DNA of 64,000 bases from Methylophilus glucosoxydans (GTDB lineage: Bacteria; Pseudomonadota; Gammaproteobacteria; Burkholderiales; Methylophilaceae): the NCBI RefSeq assembly GCF_042676145.1, contig NZ_JBHTJW010000001.1, positions 434,001 through 498,000 of the forward strand, given 5' to 3'. Shown in pieces: positions 42,922-52,122 of the stretch. The translations under genes and the position numbers were made by a program. Below the pieces are notes generated by a model. The model had not been told where the DNA came from. It saw only the letters and a list, made by a program, of their open reading frames with translations, and searched no databases. Each line of letters opens with the position of its first letter. The first letter of the stretch is position 1.

Positions 42922-43938
42922 ATGAATGTTTACTCGCTGCTTAAACCTCTGCTGTTTCAACTGGATGCAGAGCAAGCACACGATATTACTTTGCAATCGC
43001 TCAAACGTGCAGAAAAGCTCGGCCTGCTCACACTCGCCGCCTGCCGTTTACCTGCACAACCGACGCAGGTCATGGGCCTCACGTTTCCCAACCCGGTCGG
43101 CCTGGCGGCCGGGCTGGATAAAAATGCCGCTGTGATTGACGGCATGGCCGCGCTAGGCTTTGGCTTTATTGAGGTGGGCACCGTCACGCCACGCCCGCAG
43201 CCTGGCAACCCCAAACCACGCTTGTTCCGTTTGCCACAAGCCGAGGCCATTATTAACCGCTTTGGCTTTAACAACCTCGGTGTCGATCAACTGATCCAGA
43301 ATGTGAAGGCGTCCAAATTCAAAGGCATCCTGGGCATTAATATCGGCAAAAATTTCGATACGCCGAACGACCGTGCCGCTGAAGACTACCTGAGCTGCAT
43401 GCGGAAGGTGTATAACTATGCCAGTTATATCACGGTGAATATCTCCTCACCCAACACCAAAAACCTGCGCGCCCTGCAAGAAAAAGAGGCGCTGGGCCAA
43501 CTGCTCGCGACGCTCAAAGCCGAGCAAAAAATCCTCTCGCAACTGCATGGCAAATATGTGCCCGTTGTGCTCAAAATCGCCCCCGATTTAACCACCGAAC
43601 AAGTACAAGAAATTGCTGAACTGCTCATGCAGCACCAAATGGACGGCGTGATTGCCACCAACACCACCTTGTCGCGCGATGCTGTGGCCGGGTTGCCAAA
43701 CTCGGAAGAGGCGGGTGGGCTGTCAGGCGCACCGGTAAAAGCGGGTTCTACACGCGTGATTCAAACACTGGCGGCCAGCTTGCAAGGCAGCCTGCCGATT
43801 ATCGGCGTCGGTGGTATTCTCAATGGCGACGATGCCAAAGAGAAAATGGCGGCCGGTGCCAGCCTGGTTCAACTCTACAGCGGACTCATCTATAAAGGCC
43901 CGCAGTTAATTAAAGATTGCCGCAAAGCCTTGCTCTAA
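42922..43938 (+). CDS. pyrD: dihydroorotate dehydrogenase, class 2
   Basis: A membrane-associated FMN enzyme of 338 residues that oxidises dihydroorotate to orotate with quinone, the fourth step of pyrimidine synthesis. The N-terminal amphipathic extension marks class 2. FMN and substrate motifs are 'GLAAGLDKNAA', 'VGTVTPRPQPGNPKPRLFRLP', 'NISSPNTKNLRALQ' (catalytic Ser) and 'GVGGILNGDDAKEKMAAGASLVQLYSGL'. The stop shares a base with the next start (TAATG). Confidence 0.96.
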   Translation: MNVYSLLKPLLFQLDAEQAHDITLQSLKRAEKLGLLTLAACRLPAQPTQVMGLTFPNPVGLAAGLDKNAAVIDGMAALGFGFIEVGTVTPRPQPGNPKPRLFRLPQAEAIINRFGFNNLGVDQLIQNVKASKFKGILGINIGKNFDTPNDRAAEDYLSCMRKVYNYASYITVNISSPNTKNLRALQEKEALGQLLATLKAEQKILSQLHGKYVPVVLKIAPDLTTEQVQEIAELLMQHQMDGVIATNTTLSRDAVAGLPNSEEAGGLSGAPVKAGSTRVIQTLAASLQGSLPIIGVGGILNGDDAKEKMAAGASLVQLYSGLIYKGPQLIKDCRKALL

Positions 43939-44549
43939 TGGCATTGCCCATCCTTTACTCCTACCGCCGCTGCCCCTACGCCATGCGCGCCCGTATGGCG
44001 ATCTGGGCGGCGAATATTCAGGTAGAAGTGCGAGAGATTTCCCTGCGAGAGAAACCTGCACATTTGCTACAGATTTCCCCCAAAGGCACCGTGCCGGTAT
44101 TGCAATTGCCTGACGGCACTGTGCTGGAGCAAAGTCTGGATATCATGCAGTGGGCACTTGCCCAGAACGATCCTCAAGGTTGGTTGAATGCAGACCACGA
44201 TGCAGTGAACGCGCTGATAACTATCAATGATGGTGAGTTTAAACAAGCACTTGACCGCTATAAATACCCTGACCGTTACCACGAGCAAGCGCAACTGGTT
44301 TATCGTGAACAAGGTGAGCAGTTTTTGCAGAGGTTAGAAGCTGCATTAGAGCAGCATGACTATTTGCTTGGCGATAAACCCAGCATGGCCGATATCGCGA
44401 TCTTCCCGTTTATCCGTCAGTTTGCGGCAGTAGATGCGGAGTGGTTTGCCAGCAGCGCATATCCGAAACTGCGTGGCTGGTTAGAAGGGTGGTTGCAAAG
44501 CCCCTTATTTGAAAAAGTGATGCAGAAGTTTCCGACTTACACACAGTAA
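43938..44549 (+). CDS. glutathione S-transferase-like protein
   Basis: A 203-residue protein. The thioredoxin-like N-terminal domain begins 'LPILYSYRRCPYAMRARMAIWAA', with a glutaredoxin-like CPYA that could act as a catalytic Cys. 'LQISPKGTVPVLQLPDGTVLEQSLDIMQW' is the glutathione-binding region, and an all-helical C-terminal domain has 'LGDKPSMADIAIFPFIRQFA'. The ATG at 43938 overlaps the pyrD stop, so translation is coupled. The Cys suggests deglutathionylation or dehydroascorbate-type chemistry rather than conjugation. Confidence 0.85.
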   Translation: MALPILYSYRRCPYAMRARMAIWAANIQVEVREISLREKPAHLLQISPKGTVPVLQLPDGTVLEQSLDIMQWALAQNDPQGWLNADHDAVNALITINDGEFKQALDRYKYPDRYHEQAQLVYREQGEQFLQRLEAALEQHDYLLGDKPSMADIAIFPFIRQFAAVDAEWFASSAYPKLRGWLEGWLQSPLFEKVMQKFPTYTQ

Positions 44550-44601
44550 ACATTCCTGTTGAAATAATATTGTGTTAGAGTTTCCATGGAAAGGAATTTC
44601 T

Positions 44602-44982
44602 ATGGTCGCGACCACACAAAATAACGTCCCCCAAGCCGATGCACAATCCGTGTTAACCAAAGCGGTAAGTCGCGCGGCTGAGCGTTTGCAGATTTCCAAA
44701 GCCTTGTTGGCAAGCATTCTTGGCCTGAGTCCTGCCACCATTACCCGCCTGTATAGTGGTGAATATGTCCTCGACCAAAAACGCAAAGAGTGGGATTTTG
44801 CTTTGCTATTTGTCCGAGCGTTCCGCTCGTTGGATTCCATTGTCAACAATGATGAAACCGCCCGTGTCTGGTTAAACAATCAAAACCTGGCGCTCAATGC
44901 GCGCCCCATCGACCTGATTAAACAAACTGAAGGCCTGGTTCGTGTCGTCCAATATCTGGACACCTCACGCGGTATCGTCTGA
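44602..44982 (+). CDS. Xre/ParS-type antitoxin of a RES toxin
   Basis: A 126-residue protein. AAGGA lies 6 bases before the ATG at 44602. The N-terminal helix-turn-helix region ('ISKALLASILGLSPATITRLYSGEY') is followed by a C-terminal toxin-binding (MbcA/ParS/Xre) domain ending 'NARPIDLIKQTEGLVRVVQYLDT', which blocks the toxin active site. It overlaps the RES gene by 41 bases. Antitoxins of this family repress their own operon. Confidence 0.9.
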   Translation: MVATTQNNVPQADAQSVLTKAVSRAAERLQISKALLASILGLSPATITRLYSGEYVLDQKRKEWDFALLFVRAFRSLDSIVNNDETARVWLNNQNLALNARPIDLIKQTEGLVRVVQYLDTSRGIV

Positions 44983-45655
44983 GGCTTTTGCTTGGGCATC
45001 GTTGGCCTGGCGCATGGTCGAGGCGCAACATGTCGCCTCCACCATGAAGCTGGTCGATACTGAGGCCGAGCAAACCCTGCTTGAAGCATTGCTCGATAGC
45101 AACAAGCCACCGTACGCCGCGGATACCGAGCATCTTGATTACTTGCTCTCCACACCATTCCGTTACCCCAGCCGCGCTGGAGGTTCACGCTTTCGCGGTC
45201 CAAATGACCCCGGCGTGTTTTATGCCGCAGAAACAGTTCGTACCGCCGCAGCTGAACTCGGCTATTGGCGCTGGCGCTTTCTCATGGATGCGCCAGCACT
45301 CAGCCGCATAGAGCCCGTGCCACACACCGCTTTTCAAGTGTCACTCGCCACCCAAGCCATTGATTTAAGAAATCCACCGTTTAATCAAGATGCGGTATGG
45401 CAACATAAAACCAACTATCAACCGACCCAAGCTTTAGCAGTTACAGCAAGGGAGGTGAAGTTAGGCGCCATCATTTACACCTCTGTGAGAGACCCGCAAC
45501 CAGCGTGGTGTGTTGCAGTATTAAATCCGCAAGCGTTTAAAGAGAACACGCCTAGACCAGAAAAACAGACTTGGTGGCTGGTTGTGAATACTCAAGAAGT
45601 GATTTGGCGTAGGGACTATGAATCTTTTACTTTTGATTCAGTATTATGGGAATGA
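44942..45655 (+). CDS. RES-domain NAD-degrading toxin
   Basis: A 237-residue protein from the GTG at 44942, which has GAAGG 8 bases upstream. A later TTG (45002) or ATG (45014) is possible, as the conserved region only begins at 'AWRMVEAQHVASTMKLVD'. The RES-type active site is visible: Arg in 'GGSRFRG', Tyr and Glu in 'FYAAETVRTAAAELGYWRWRFL', and Ser in 'YTSVRDPQPAWCVAVLNPQAF'. Toxins of this family break down NAD+ and halt growth. It forms a type II toxin-antitoxin pair with the gene before it. Confidence 0.9.
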   Translation: MSSNIWTPHAVSSEAFAWASLAWRMVEAQHVASTMKLVDTEAEQTLLEALLDSNKPPYAADTEHLDYLLSTPFRYPSRAGGSRFRGPNDPGVFYAAETVRTAAAELGYWRWRFLMDAPALSRIEPVPHTAFQVSLATQAIDLRNPPFNQDAVWQHKTNYQPTQALAVTAREVKLGAIIYTSVRDPQPAWCVAVLNPQAFKENTPRPEKQTWWLVVNTQEVIWRRDYESFTFDSVLWE

Positions 45656-45663
45656 GTCCTAAT

Positions 45664-45680
45664 ACAGTTAAGTTAACTGT
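45664..45680. repeat. palindrome after the RES toxin gene
   Basis: ACAGTTAA-G-TTAACTGT, a perfect 8-bp-arm palindrome nine bases after the toxin stop. There is no T-run, so it is not a standard terminator. It may be a protein-binding site. Confidence 0.4.
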
Positions 45681-45827
45681 CTCTAAGGTTCAGGGGTTTA
45701 GCGTTATAAAATCTATCGGTAGTGACCAAAAAGATTTATTCTTAAATTTATATGGCGATTGTAATCAGAAACTACTCAATTGAATCAAAGTAAATTGGGC
45801 TAGGTTAAAGTTGATGTATCGTTATGA

Positions 45828-46775
45828 CTAATCTTTCTGCGAGGTCTCAAACTTCTCATAAGCATTAATAATCTTCTGCACCAACGGATGTCTTACCACG
45901 TCTTGCGACATAAACTGGGTAAAGGCGATGCCTTTCACTTCTTTGAGAATCTTTTGCGCTTCGACCAAGCCGCTTTTCTGGTGGCGTTGCAAGTCAATCT
46001 GTGTCACGTCGCCGGTAATCACGGCTTTGGTGCCAAAACCGATGCGGGTCAGGAACATTTTCATTTGCTCGGGCGTAGTGTTTTGCGCTTCGTCCAGAAT
46101 AATAAAACTCTGGTTCAAGGTACGGCCGCGCATATAGGCGAGTGGGGCAACTTCAATGGCGCCGCGTTCAAACATTTTGTTCACGGTGTCATAACCAGCC
46201 AAGTCATACAAGGCGTCATATAAAGGGCGCAGGTACGGGTCGACCTTTTGGTTCAAATCACCAGGTAGAAAACCTAAACGTTCACCTGCTTCTACAGCCG
46301 GGCGGACTAACACGATTCTTTTCACGCGGTCACGGGTCATGGCATCCACTGCACTGGCGACAGCCAGATAGGTTTTACCTGTACCCGCTGGGCCGATGCC
46401 AAAGGTGATGTCATGGTCTTGTATCTGTTGCAAGTAGCTGACCTGGCGCGGGGTGCGACCATGCAGGTCGCCGCGGCGCGTCATCAGTACAGGCATGGCG
46501 CTGCTGCTGACTTCTTCGGGTTTGAGTTTGTCGATTTCTACTAGGCCGAGCTGAATATCTTCGAGGTCAATCGGCTTTTTTGAGCGTGCGTAGAAGTTTT
46601 CTAGCATTTGCGCGCCCAGCCGCATATTGGTTTGGTTGCCGCTCAAGTAAAACGTGCTGCCGCGGCGGTTGATGTCGATATCGAGACCATTCGCCAGTTG
46701 GCGGATATTTTCATCAAGCGGGCCGCACAGGTTGGCCAGCATCAGGTTGTCTTCGGGGCTGAGGGTAATTTCCAT
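45828..46775 (-). CDS. ybeZ: PhoH-family ATPase (YbeZ)
   Basis: A 315-residue P-loop NTPase of the PhoH group with Walker A 'GPAGTGKTYLA' near residue 136 and Walker B 'SFIILDEAQNTT'. The N-terminal KH-like extension is typical of YbeZ. These proteins act with the YbeY endoribonuclease in rRNA processing. Here the usual partner ybeY is not next door but at 60642. It starts two bases after miaB. Confidence 0.93.
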   Translation of the reverse strand: MEITLSPEDNLMLANLCGPLDENIRQLANGLDIDINRRGSTFYLSGNQTNMRLGAQMLENFYARSKKPIDLEDIQLGLVEIDKLKPEEVSSSAMPVLMTRRGDLHGRTPRQVSYLQQIQDHDITFGIGPAGTGKTYLAVASAVDAMTRDRVKRIVLVRPAVEAGERLGFLPGDLNQKVDPYLRPLYDALYDLAGYDTVNKMFERGAIEVAPLAYMRGRTLNQSFIILDEAQNTTPEQMKMFLTRIGFGTKAVITGDVTQIDLQRHQKSGLVEAQKILKEVKGIAFTQFMSQDVVRHPLVQKIINAYEKFETSQKD

Positions 46776-46777
46776 GC

Positions 46778-48115
46778 TTAATTCACAATTTCGCCAACCA
46801 GGCGTTTTGGGTTGTAGACGTCGGTGATTTTGACTTGCACCATCTGGTGGATATAGCGGCTATCGGCAGCGATATCCACCACGCGGCCGTTATCGGTTTT
46901 GCCTGCCAACAAATTGGGGTCTTTCCACGACGGGCCATCGATCAGCACGCGTTGCACGGTCCCCAGCATGGCGCGGCTGATGGCGTCACCATTGGTTTCG
47001 TTCTCGGTTTGCAGTTGCTTGAGCCAGGCCGCTTTGTCGGCTTGCGGGGTTTCGTCGGGCAGGTAGCTGGCCGGCGTGCCTGGGCGCGGGCTGTATAAAA
47101 AGCTGAAACTGTAATCAAATCCCACATCGCGCATGAGTTTGAGTGTGGCCTGAAAGTCTTTTTCGGTTTCACCAGGAAAGCCGACGATGATGTCGCTGGT
47201 GATGGTCAGGGCCGGATTGGCAGCTTTCAGTTTGCGGATCAGGCCTTTGTATTGCAGCGCGGTGTAGTTGCGCTTCATCGCCATCAAGATACGGTCACTG
47301 CCTGCCTGCACTGGCAGGTGCAATTGGTTGGCCAGCTTGGGCACCGTCGCATGGCACGCAATCAGACGCTCGCTCATTTCGTTGGGGTGGCTGGTGGTGT
47401 AGCGGATACGCTCGATTTGCGGGATTTCTGCGATGGTTTCAATCAACAGTGGCAAATCGGCCTCGATGCCTTGATAAGGCACGCGGTAGGCGTTCACGTT
47501 CTGGCCGAGCAGCGTGATCTCTTTGACGCCTTGCTCAGCCAACTGGATCGCCTCGGTAATGATGTCTTCAAACGGACGAGAAAACTCTTCGCCGCGGGTA
47601 TAAGGTACTACGCAAAAGCTGCAATATTTGCTGCAGCCCTCCATAATGCTCAAAAAGGCAGTCGCCCCTTCGACGCGGGGCGGCGGCAAATGGTCAAACT
47701 TTTCAATCTCGGGGAAGGCAATGTCTACCTGTGGCTTGTCTGCCGCTTGTTTGGCTTTGATCAGCTCGGGCAGCCGATGCAGGGTTTGCGGACCAAACAC
47801 GACATCGACATAGGGCGCGCGCTGAATGATGGCCTCGCCTTCCTGGCTGGCCACGCAACCGCCGACACCAATCACCAGGTTGGGATTTTTTTCTTTGAGC
47901 GGAATCATGCGGCCGAGATGGCTAAACACTTTTTCTTCGGCTTTTTCACGGACTGAACAGGTGTTGAGCAAGATCACGTCTGCTTCTTCCATGTTCTCGG
48001 TTTGCGTCATGCCTTCATGCTCGCGCATCAGGTCTATCATGCGTGACGCATCGTATTCGTTCATCTGGCAACCAAACGATTTAATGAATATCTTTTTTCC
48101 GCTTTCGTGCTTCAT
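46778..48115 (-). CDS. miaB: tRNA-2-methylthio-N6-isopentenyladenosine synthase MiaB
   Basis: A radical-SAM methylthiotransferase of 445 residues that adds a methylthio group to i6A37 of tRNA. The N-terminal cluster Cys are in 'SFGCQMNEYDA', 'LLNTCSVREKAEEK' and 'GVGGCVASQEG'; the radical-SAM Cys are in 'CSKYCSFCVVPYTRGEE'. A C-terminal TRAM domain ends 'VQVKITDVYNPKRLVGEIV'. It heads a miaB-ybeZ operon. Confidence 0.97.
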   Translation of the reverse strand: MKHESGKKIFIKSFGCQMNEYDASRMIDLMREHEGMTQTENMEEADVILLNTCSVREKAEEKVFSHLGRMIPLKEKNPNLVIGVGGCVASQEGEAIIQRAPYVDVVFGPQTLHRLPELIKAKQAADKPQVDIAFPEIEKFDHLPPPRVEGATAFLSIMEGCSKYCSFCVVPYTRGEEFSRPFEDIITEAIQLAEQGVKEITLLGQNVNAYRVPYQGIEADLPLLIETIAEIPQIERIRYTTSHPNEMSERLIACHATVPKLANQLHLPVQAGSDRILMAMKRNYTALQYKGLIRKLKAANPALTITSDIIVGFPGETEKDFQATLKLMRDVGFDYSFSFLYSPRPGTPASYLPDETPQADKAAWLKQLQTENETNGDAISRAMLGTVQRVLIDGPSWKDPNLLAGKTDNGRVVDIAADSRYIHQMVQVKITDVYNPKRLVGEIVN

Positions 48116-48226
48116 CGAACGCTAAATTTCTCACAAAAACAGTATTTTAGCGTATTTGCAGGGGAAACCCCAGCTAACACTGGGGACTGCGGTAAAATAC
48201 GCTTTTCTTGTTGAAGTCCCATCTGC

Positions 48227-49618
48227 ATGCAAGCTTTACCGATTTTTTTCAATATTGCACAACGCCCTTGTATCGTCATCGGCGGTGGCGATGTCGCGAC
48301 GCGCAAGGTGATCATGCTACGCAAGGCGCAAGGGCAGGTTACCGTGATCTCGCCCGAATTGTGCGACGAGTTGCGCGAGATGCATGCGCAGGGCGAGATT
48401 GACTATGTGGCTGCCGAGTTTCAGGCCGAACAATTGACCAGTGCTTGCCTGGTGATTGCAGCCACCGATGACGAAGCGGTGAATGAAGCAGTGTCGGTGG
48501 CGGCAAAGCGGCTGAATATTCCGGTCAACGTCGTCGATGCGCCAGCGCTGTGCACGTTTACCATGGGCTCGGTGATTGATCGCAGCCCGGTGGTGATTGC
48601 GATTTCGAGTGAAGGCAATGCGCCGGTGCTGGCAAGGCATATCCGCAGCAAAATCGAAACCATGTTGCCTGCGGCTTATGGCCGGATTGCGACTATCGCA
48701 GGTGAATTTCGCGACCAGGTGAAAGCCAAGTTCTCTAATCTGCCTGCACGTCGTCGCTTTTGGGAGGATGTGTTGAACGGGCCGCTGGTGGAGCGCGTGT
48801 TGTCCGGGCAGGAGCAGGCAGCGCGGACCTTGCTGGCCGAGTTGCTCAATCAGCGTGAAGACGCGCCTACGCGTGGCGAGGTTTATCTGGTGGGCGGTGG
48901 GCCGGGTGACCCAGATCTACTGACGTTCAGGGCATTGCGACTGATGCAGCAGTGCGATGTCTGTGTCTATGACAAGCTGGTGAGCAAAGAGGTCATGGAA
49001 CTGGTGCGTCGCGATGCCGAGCTGATTTATGTGGGTAAGTCACGTGACCAGCACACCTTGCCGCAAGAAGAAATCAATGCCTTGCTGGCCAGGCTGGCGC
49101 TGGAAGGCAAGCGCGTATTGCGGCTTAAAGGCGGCGACCCGTTTATCTTTGGACGTGGCGGCGAAGAGATCGAAACACTGATGCAGCATGGGGTGCCATT
49201 TCAAGTGGTGCCCGGCATTACCGCGGCCAACGGTGTCTCTAGCTATGCCGGGATTCCGCTCACGCACAGGGATTACGCCCAGGCCTGTTTATTTATTACC
49301 GGCCACCTTAAAGATGGCACCATTGATCTGGACTGGCAGGCCATGGCCAGACCCAAGCAGACGGTGGTGATTTATATGGGCCTGGTAGGGCTGGAGCAGA
49401 TTTGCAGCAAGCTGATGGCACAAGGCGTGTCGCCGGACATGCCGGCGGCAGTGATCCAGCAGGGGACAACGCAGAAGCAACGCGTGGTGGAATCAACCTT
49501 GCAGCATCTGGCAGCAGAGGTGGCGGCCGCGGGCTTGAAGCCGCCCAGTTTGACGATTATTGGCGAAGTGGTGAAATTGCGCGAGCGACTGAACTGGTTT
49601 ACGCCGTCGGCGGATTAA
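48227..49618 (+). CDS. cysG: siroheme synthase CysG
   Basis: A trifunctional enzyme of 463 residues. The N-terminal half (residues 1-210) is the precorrin-2 dehydrogenase/ferrochelatase, with 'VIGGGDVATRK' binding NAD and 'TMGSVIDRSPVVIAISSEGNAPVLARHIR'. The C-terminal half is the uroporphyrinogen-III methyltransferase, with 'VYLVGGGPGDPDLLTFRALRLM', 'LKGGDPFIFGRGGEE' and 'VPGITAANGVSSYAGIPLTHRD'. It makes siroheme for sulfite and nitrite reductases. No such reductase is in the window. Confidence 0.97.
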   Translation: MQALPIFFNIAQRPCIVIGGGDVATRKVIMLRKAQGQVTVISPELCDELREMHAQGEIDYVAAEFQAEQLTSACLVIAATDDEAVNEAVSVAAKRLNIPVNVVDAPALCTFTMGSVIDRSPVVIAISSEGNAPVLARHIRSKIETMLPAAYGRIATIAGEFRDQVKAKFSNLPARRRFWEDVLNGPLVERVLSGQEQAARTLLAELLNQREDAPTRGEVYLVGGGPGDPDLLTFRALRLMQQCDVCVYDKLVSKEVMELVRRDAELIYVGKSRDQHTLPQEEINALLARLALEGKRVLRLKGGDPFIFGRGGEEIETLMQHGVPFQVVPGITAANGVSSYAGIPLTHRDYAQACLFITGHLKDGTIDLDWQAMARPKQTVVIYMGLVGLEQICSKLMAQGVSPDMPAAVIQQGTTQKQRVVESTLQHLAAEVAAAGLKPPSLTIIGEVVKLRERLNWFTPSAD

Positions 49619-49653
49619 TCGCTGCGCTCAACCAGCTTAAGTGTTGGGCCAGA

Positions 49654-50967
49654 TTAAGTGTTAGGTAGGATCGGCAGTGAAAGCCTGGCTTCCAGCCCGC
49701 CTTCCGGGCGGTTGAGCAAGGCCAGTTGACCGCTATGTAAAGCGGCAATGCGGTTGCAAATCGCCAGACCCAGGCCGCTGCCGCCTTCGTATTTGTTGCG
49801 CGCGCTGTCCATGCGCTCAAAAGGTCGCAGCAAGCGGTCTGCATGTTCAGGCGGGATGCCTGGGCCGTTATCCAGCACACTGATGACGATCTTGTCGGCC
49901 ATGACCTGACTGCGCACCTCGACCTTGCCTTTGCCATAGTTGTAAGCATTGCCAACCAGGTTGTCGAGCAGGCGTTGCATGGCTAGCGGACGGATGGGAA
50001 TAAAGTATTTGGGCCCCAGCGAAATTTTGAGCTCGCGGCCCGCGCGACGCTGACGTTCTGCCAGTGCATTGAGCAAATCGTTAATATCCATCATGCGCGT
50101 GGGCTCGCCCTCTACGCCGCGCACAAAGTCCAGAAACTGGTGAATGATATTGTCCATATCGGAGATGTCTTCAATCATGCCCTGTTTCATATAATCGGCT
50201 TCTTGCGGCAGCATTTCTACCGCTAGCCGCAACCGCGCCAGCGGCGTGCGGATGTCATGTGAGACCCCTGCCAGCAGCAGCGTGCGTTCCGCATCGAGGC
50301 GGGCCAGGGATTCCGCCATCTCGTTAAAGGTCTGCGTCACTTCGCGTAACTCTTCGACGCTGTCCACCGGCAGTTTAGGCGCGGGCTCGCCATTACGCAG
50401 CCGTTCTGCGGCATGCACCAGCATGGTCAAAGGCCGGTTGATGCGGGCCGTCAGTAAATAGCCACCCACCAGTGAAAGCAAGCCGACTACCGCTGCCCAG
50501 CCTAGCCAGTGCCAGGGGAAAGGGCGGTCTACCTGAATTTTGGGGATGACCACCCAGAAGTCATCCTGGCCGACATTAAAGCTGATCCACAAGCCAGGGA
50601 TATCATAATGATTGACCGTGATAATGGTTTCTTCGCCCAGCCGTTCGCGGATTTTGAGTGCGACCAAATTAATAAAAGGGTCTGCGGGTAAGGGCTCGAT
50701 ATCTTCCAGAAAGTCCGCCGCATAGACGCGCACGCCTTCACGGCCCGATAACTCGGATAACAAGGCCAGGCGGCGGTTTTCGTGCGAGGCGATCAGTGAG
50801 GCGCGGGTGTAATTGACGATGGTGACGGCTTGCAGGGCAGCGGCGGTTGCGCGTGGTTCGCGGTCAAAATAATCAAAGATTTTGAGCGATGCATAGATAC
50901 TGACCGCCAGTAAGATGGCGATCAGCAACATGATGCGGGACAGCAGTCGGCGGGGCAGTAAGCGCAC
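49654..50967 (-). CDS. envZ: EnvZ-like sensor histidine kinase
   Basis: An inner-membrane sensor of 437 residues with a GTG start. Two membrane helices (residues about 10-28 and 150-170) flank a periplasmic domain. Then come HAMP ('NRPLTMLVHAAERLRNGE'), HisKA with phospho-acceptor His237 in 'VSHDIRTPLARLRL', and HATPase with 'NLVGNAYNYGKG' and 'GGSGLGLAICNRI'. It pairs with the OmpR-like regulator 21 bases upstream. Confidence 0.9.
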   Translation of the reverse strand: MRLLPRRLLSRIMLLIAILLAVSIYASLKIFDYFDREPRATAAALQAVTIVNYTRASLIASHENRRLALLSELSGREGVRVYAADFLEDIEPLPADPFINLVALKIRERLGEETIITVNHYDIPGLWISFNVGQDDFWVVIPKIQVDRPFPWHWLGWAAVVGLLSLVGGYLLTARINRPLTMLVHAAERLRNGEPAPKLPVDSVEELREVTQTFNEMAESLARLDAERTLLLAGVSHDIRTPLARLRLAVEMLPQEADYMKQGMIEDISDMDNIIHQFLDFVRGVEGEPTRMMDINDLLNALAERQRRAGRELKISLGPKYFIPIRPLAMQRLLDNLVGNAYNYGKGKVEVRSQVMADKIVISVLDNGPGIPPEHADRLLRPFERMDSARNKYEGGSGLGLAICNRIAALHSGQLALLNRPEGGLEARLSLPILPNT

Positions 50968-50988
50968 GGGGATTAAAGCTTGGCCGGA

Positions 50989-51714
50989 TTATTGTGGTGC
51001 TTCACCATCTGGAATAAAGACATAGCCAAAGCCCCACATGGTTTGCAGGTAGCGAGGATGTGCCGGATCAGGCTCGATAATGCGGCGCAGGCGAGAGACC
51101 TGCACGTCTATGCTGCGATCAAATACATCCAGCTCGCGGCCACGCGCCAGTTGCATGAGTCGGTCACGTGACAGTGGTTGGCGTGGGTGTTCGGTGAAGA
51201 CTTTCAGCAAGGTGAATTCACCACTGGTAATCGTAATGGGCACGCCGTTTTTACTTAGGCTGCGGGTGCTGGTATCAAACACAAACTCGCCAAATTGGAA
51301 CGCGGCGGATTTTTCTTCAACTGCCTGTTTTGGCGAAATCTCGTGACGGCGAAGGACCGCATTGATTCTGGCCAGCAGTTCACGCGGGTTAAAGGGTTTG
51401 GGCAAGTAGTCATCCGCCCCCATTTCCAGGCCGACAATGCGGTCCACTTCATCGCCGCGTGCAGTCAGCATGATGATGGGGGTCATGTGGTTGGCTCCAC
51501 GCAGTCGGCGGCAAATGGCGAGGCCATCTTCGCCCGGCAGCATCAGGTCCAGAATCAGCAGGTCGAAATGTTCATTGGCCAGCGTTTTGTCCATCTCCTT
51601 ACCATCTGATACGGACTTGATATTAAAACCTTGTTCAGTCAGGTAGCGCTGTAACAGCTCGCGCATACGTAAATCATCATCGACCATCAAGATTTTTTTT
51701 AACTGTTCTGACAT
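50989..51714 (-). CDS. ompR: OmpR-like response regulator
   Basis: A 241-residue regulator. I start at the ATG at 51714, which has AAAGG about 6 bases upstream. The receiver domain has 'MVDDDLRMRELLQRYL', Asp56 in 'LLILDLMLPGEDG' and Lys in 'YLPKPFNPRELLARI'. The winged helix has 'LTSGEFTLLKVFTEHPRQPLSRDRLMQLARGRELDVFDRSIDVQVSRLRR', which is very OmpR-like. It probably controls porins and its own promoter; GTTACA repeats lie upstream. Confidence 0.92.
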   Translation of the reverse strand: MSEQLKKILMVDDDLRMRELLQRYLTEQGFNIKSVSDGKEMDKTLANEHFDLLILDLMLPGEDGLAICRRLRGANHMTPIIMLTARGDEVDRIVGLEMGADDYLPKPFNPRELLARINAVLRRHEISPKQAVEEKSAAFQFGEFVFDTSTRSLSKNGVPITITSGEFTLLKVFTEHPRQPLSRDRLMQLARGRELDVFDRSIDVQVSRLRRIIEPDPAHPRYLQTMWGFGYVFIPDGEAPQ

Positions 51715-51819
51715 ACGGACCTTTGTTATTTGAAGCAAGTGTTTGCTTAACGCATTTTATTGCGATCAGGATGACCGCAGGAAGATAAATACGGCAAGGC
51801 CAAAAACTTATCCTTGATA

Positions 51820-51905
51820 ATTATACTCCAAGCATTGGAGCGCATGAAGTGTGCCAGTTACAACTTCGTTACAAATGGCGTTGGGGATGAAATATTGCAG
51901 TTACA
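51820..51905 (-). promoter_or_regulatory. ompR promoter with OmpR-like GTTACA sites
   Basis: On the minus strand TATAAT (51825-51820) forms a -10, and upstream of it are three copies of TGTAAC. Seen on the plus strand these are GTTACA at 51857, 51868 and 51900. The first two are 11 bp apart, like the paired half-sites of OmpR operators. The region 51715-52122 holds no gene. A hairpin CTCCAA-GCA-TTGGAG (51826-51840) lies in the spacer. Confidence 0.45.
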
Positions 51906-52122
51906 ATCCTGATGCATGATTGCCTTCTGCTATCGGCAGGGGCATCCGAAAACGCTATTTTTTGTTAAATTTGTTGCCGCTAAAGTTGCAATTGCGTTAA
52001 TGTGATCGACCTGATTTTAAAATCGGTCCCTCGTTTGCCATGAGATTCATGCTTGAGAGCACCCAATAATAGCTTAAACACAAGTGCTTTCGATGGAACA
52101 GGAATAAAGGTATTGCGTTTGG

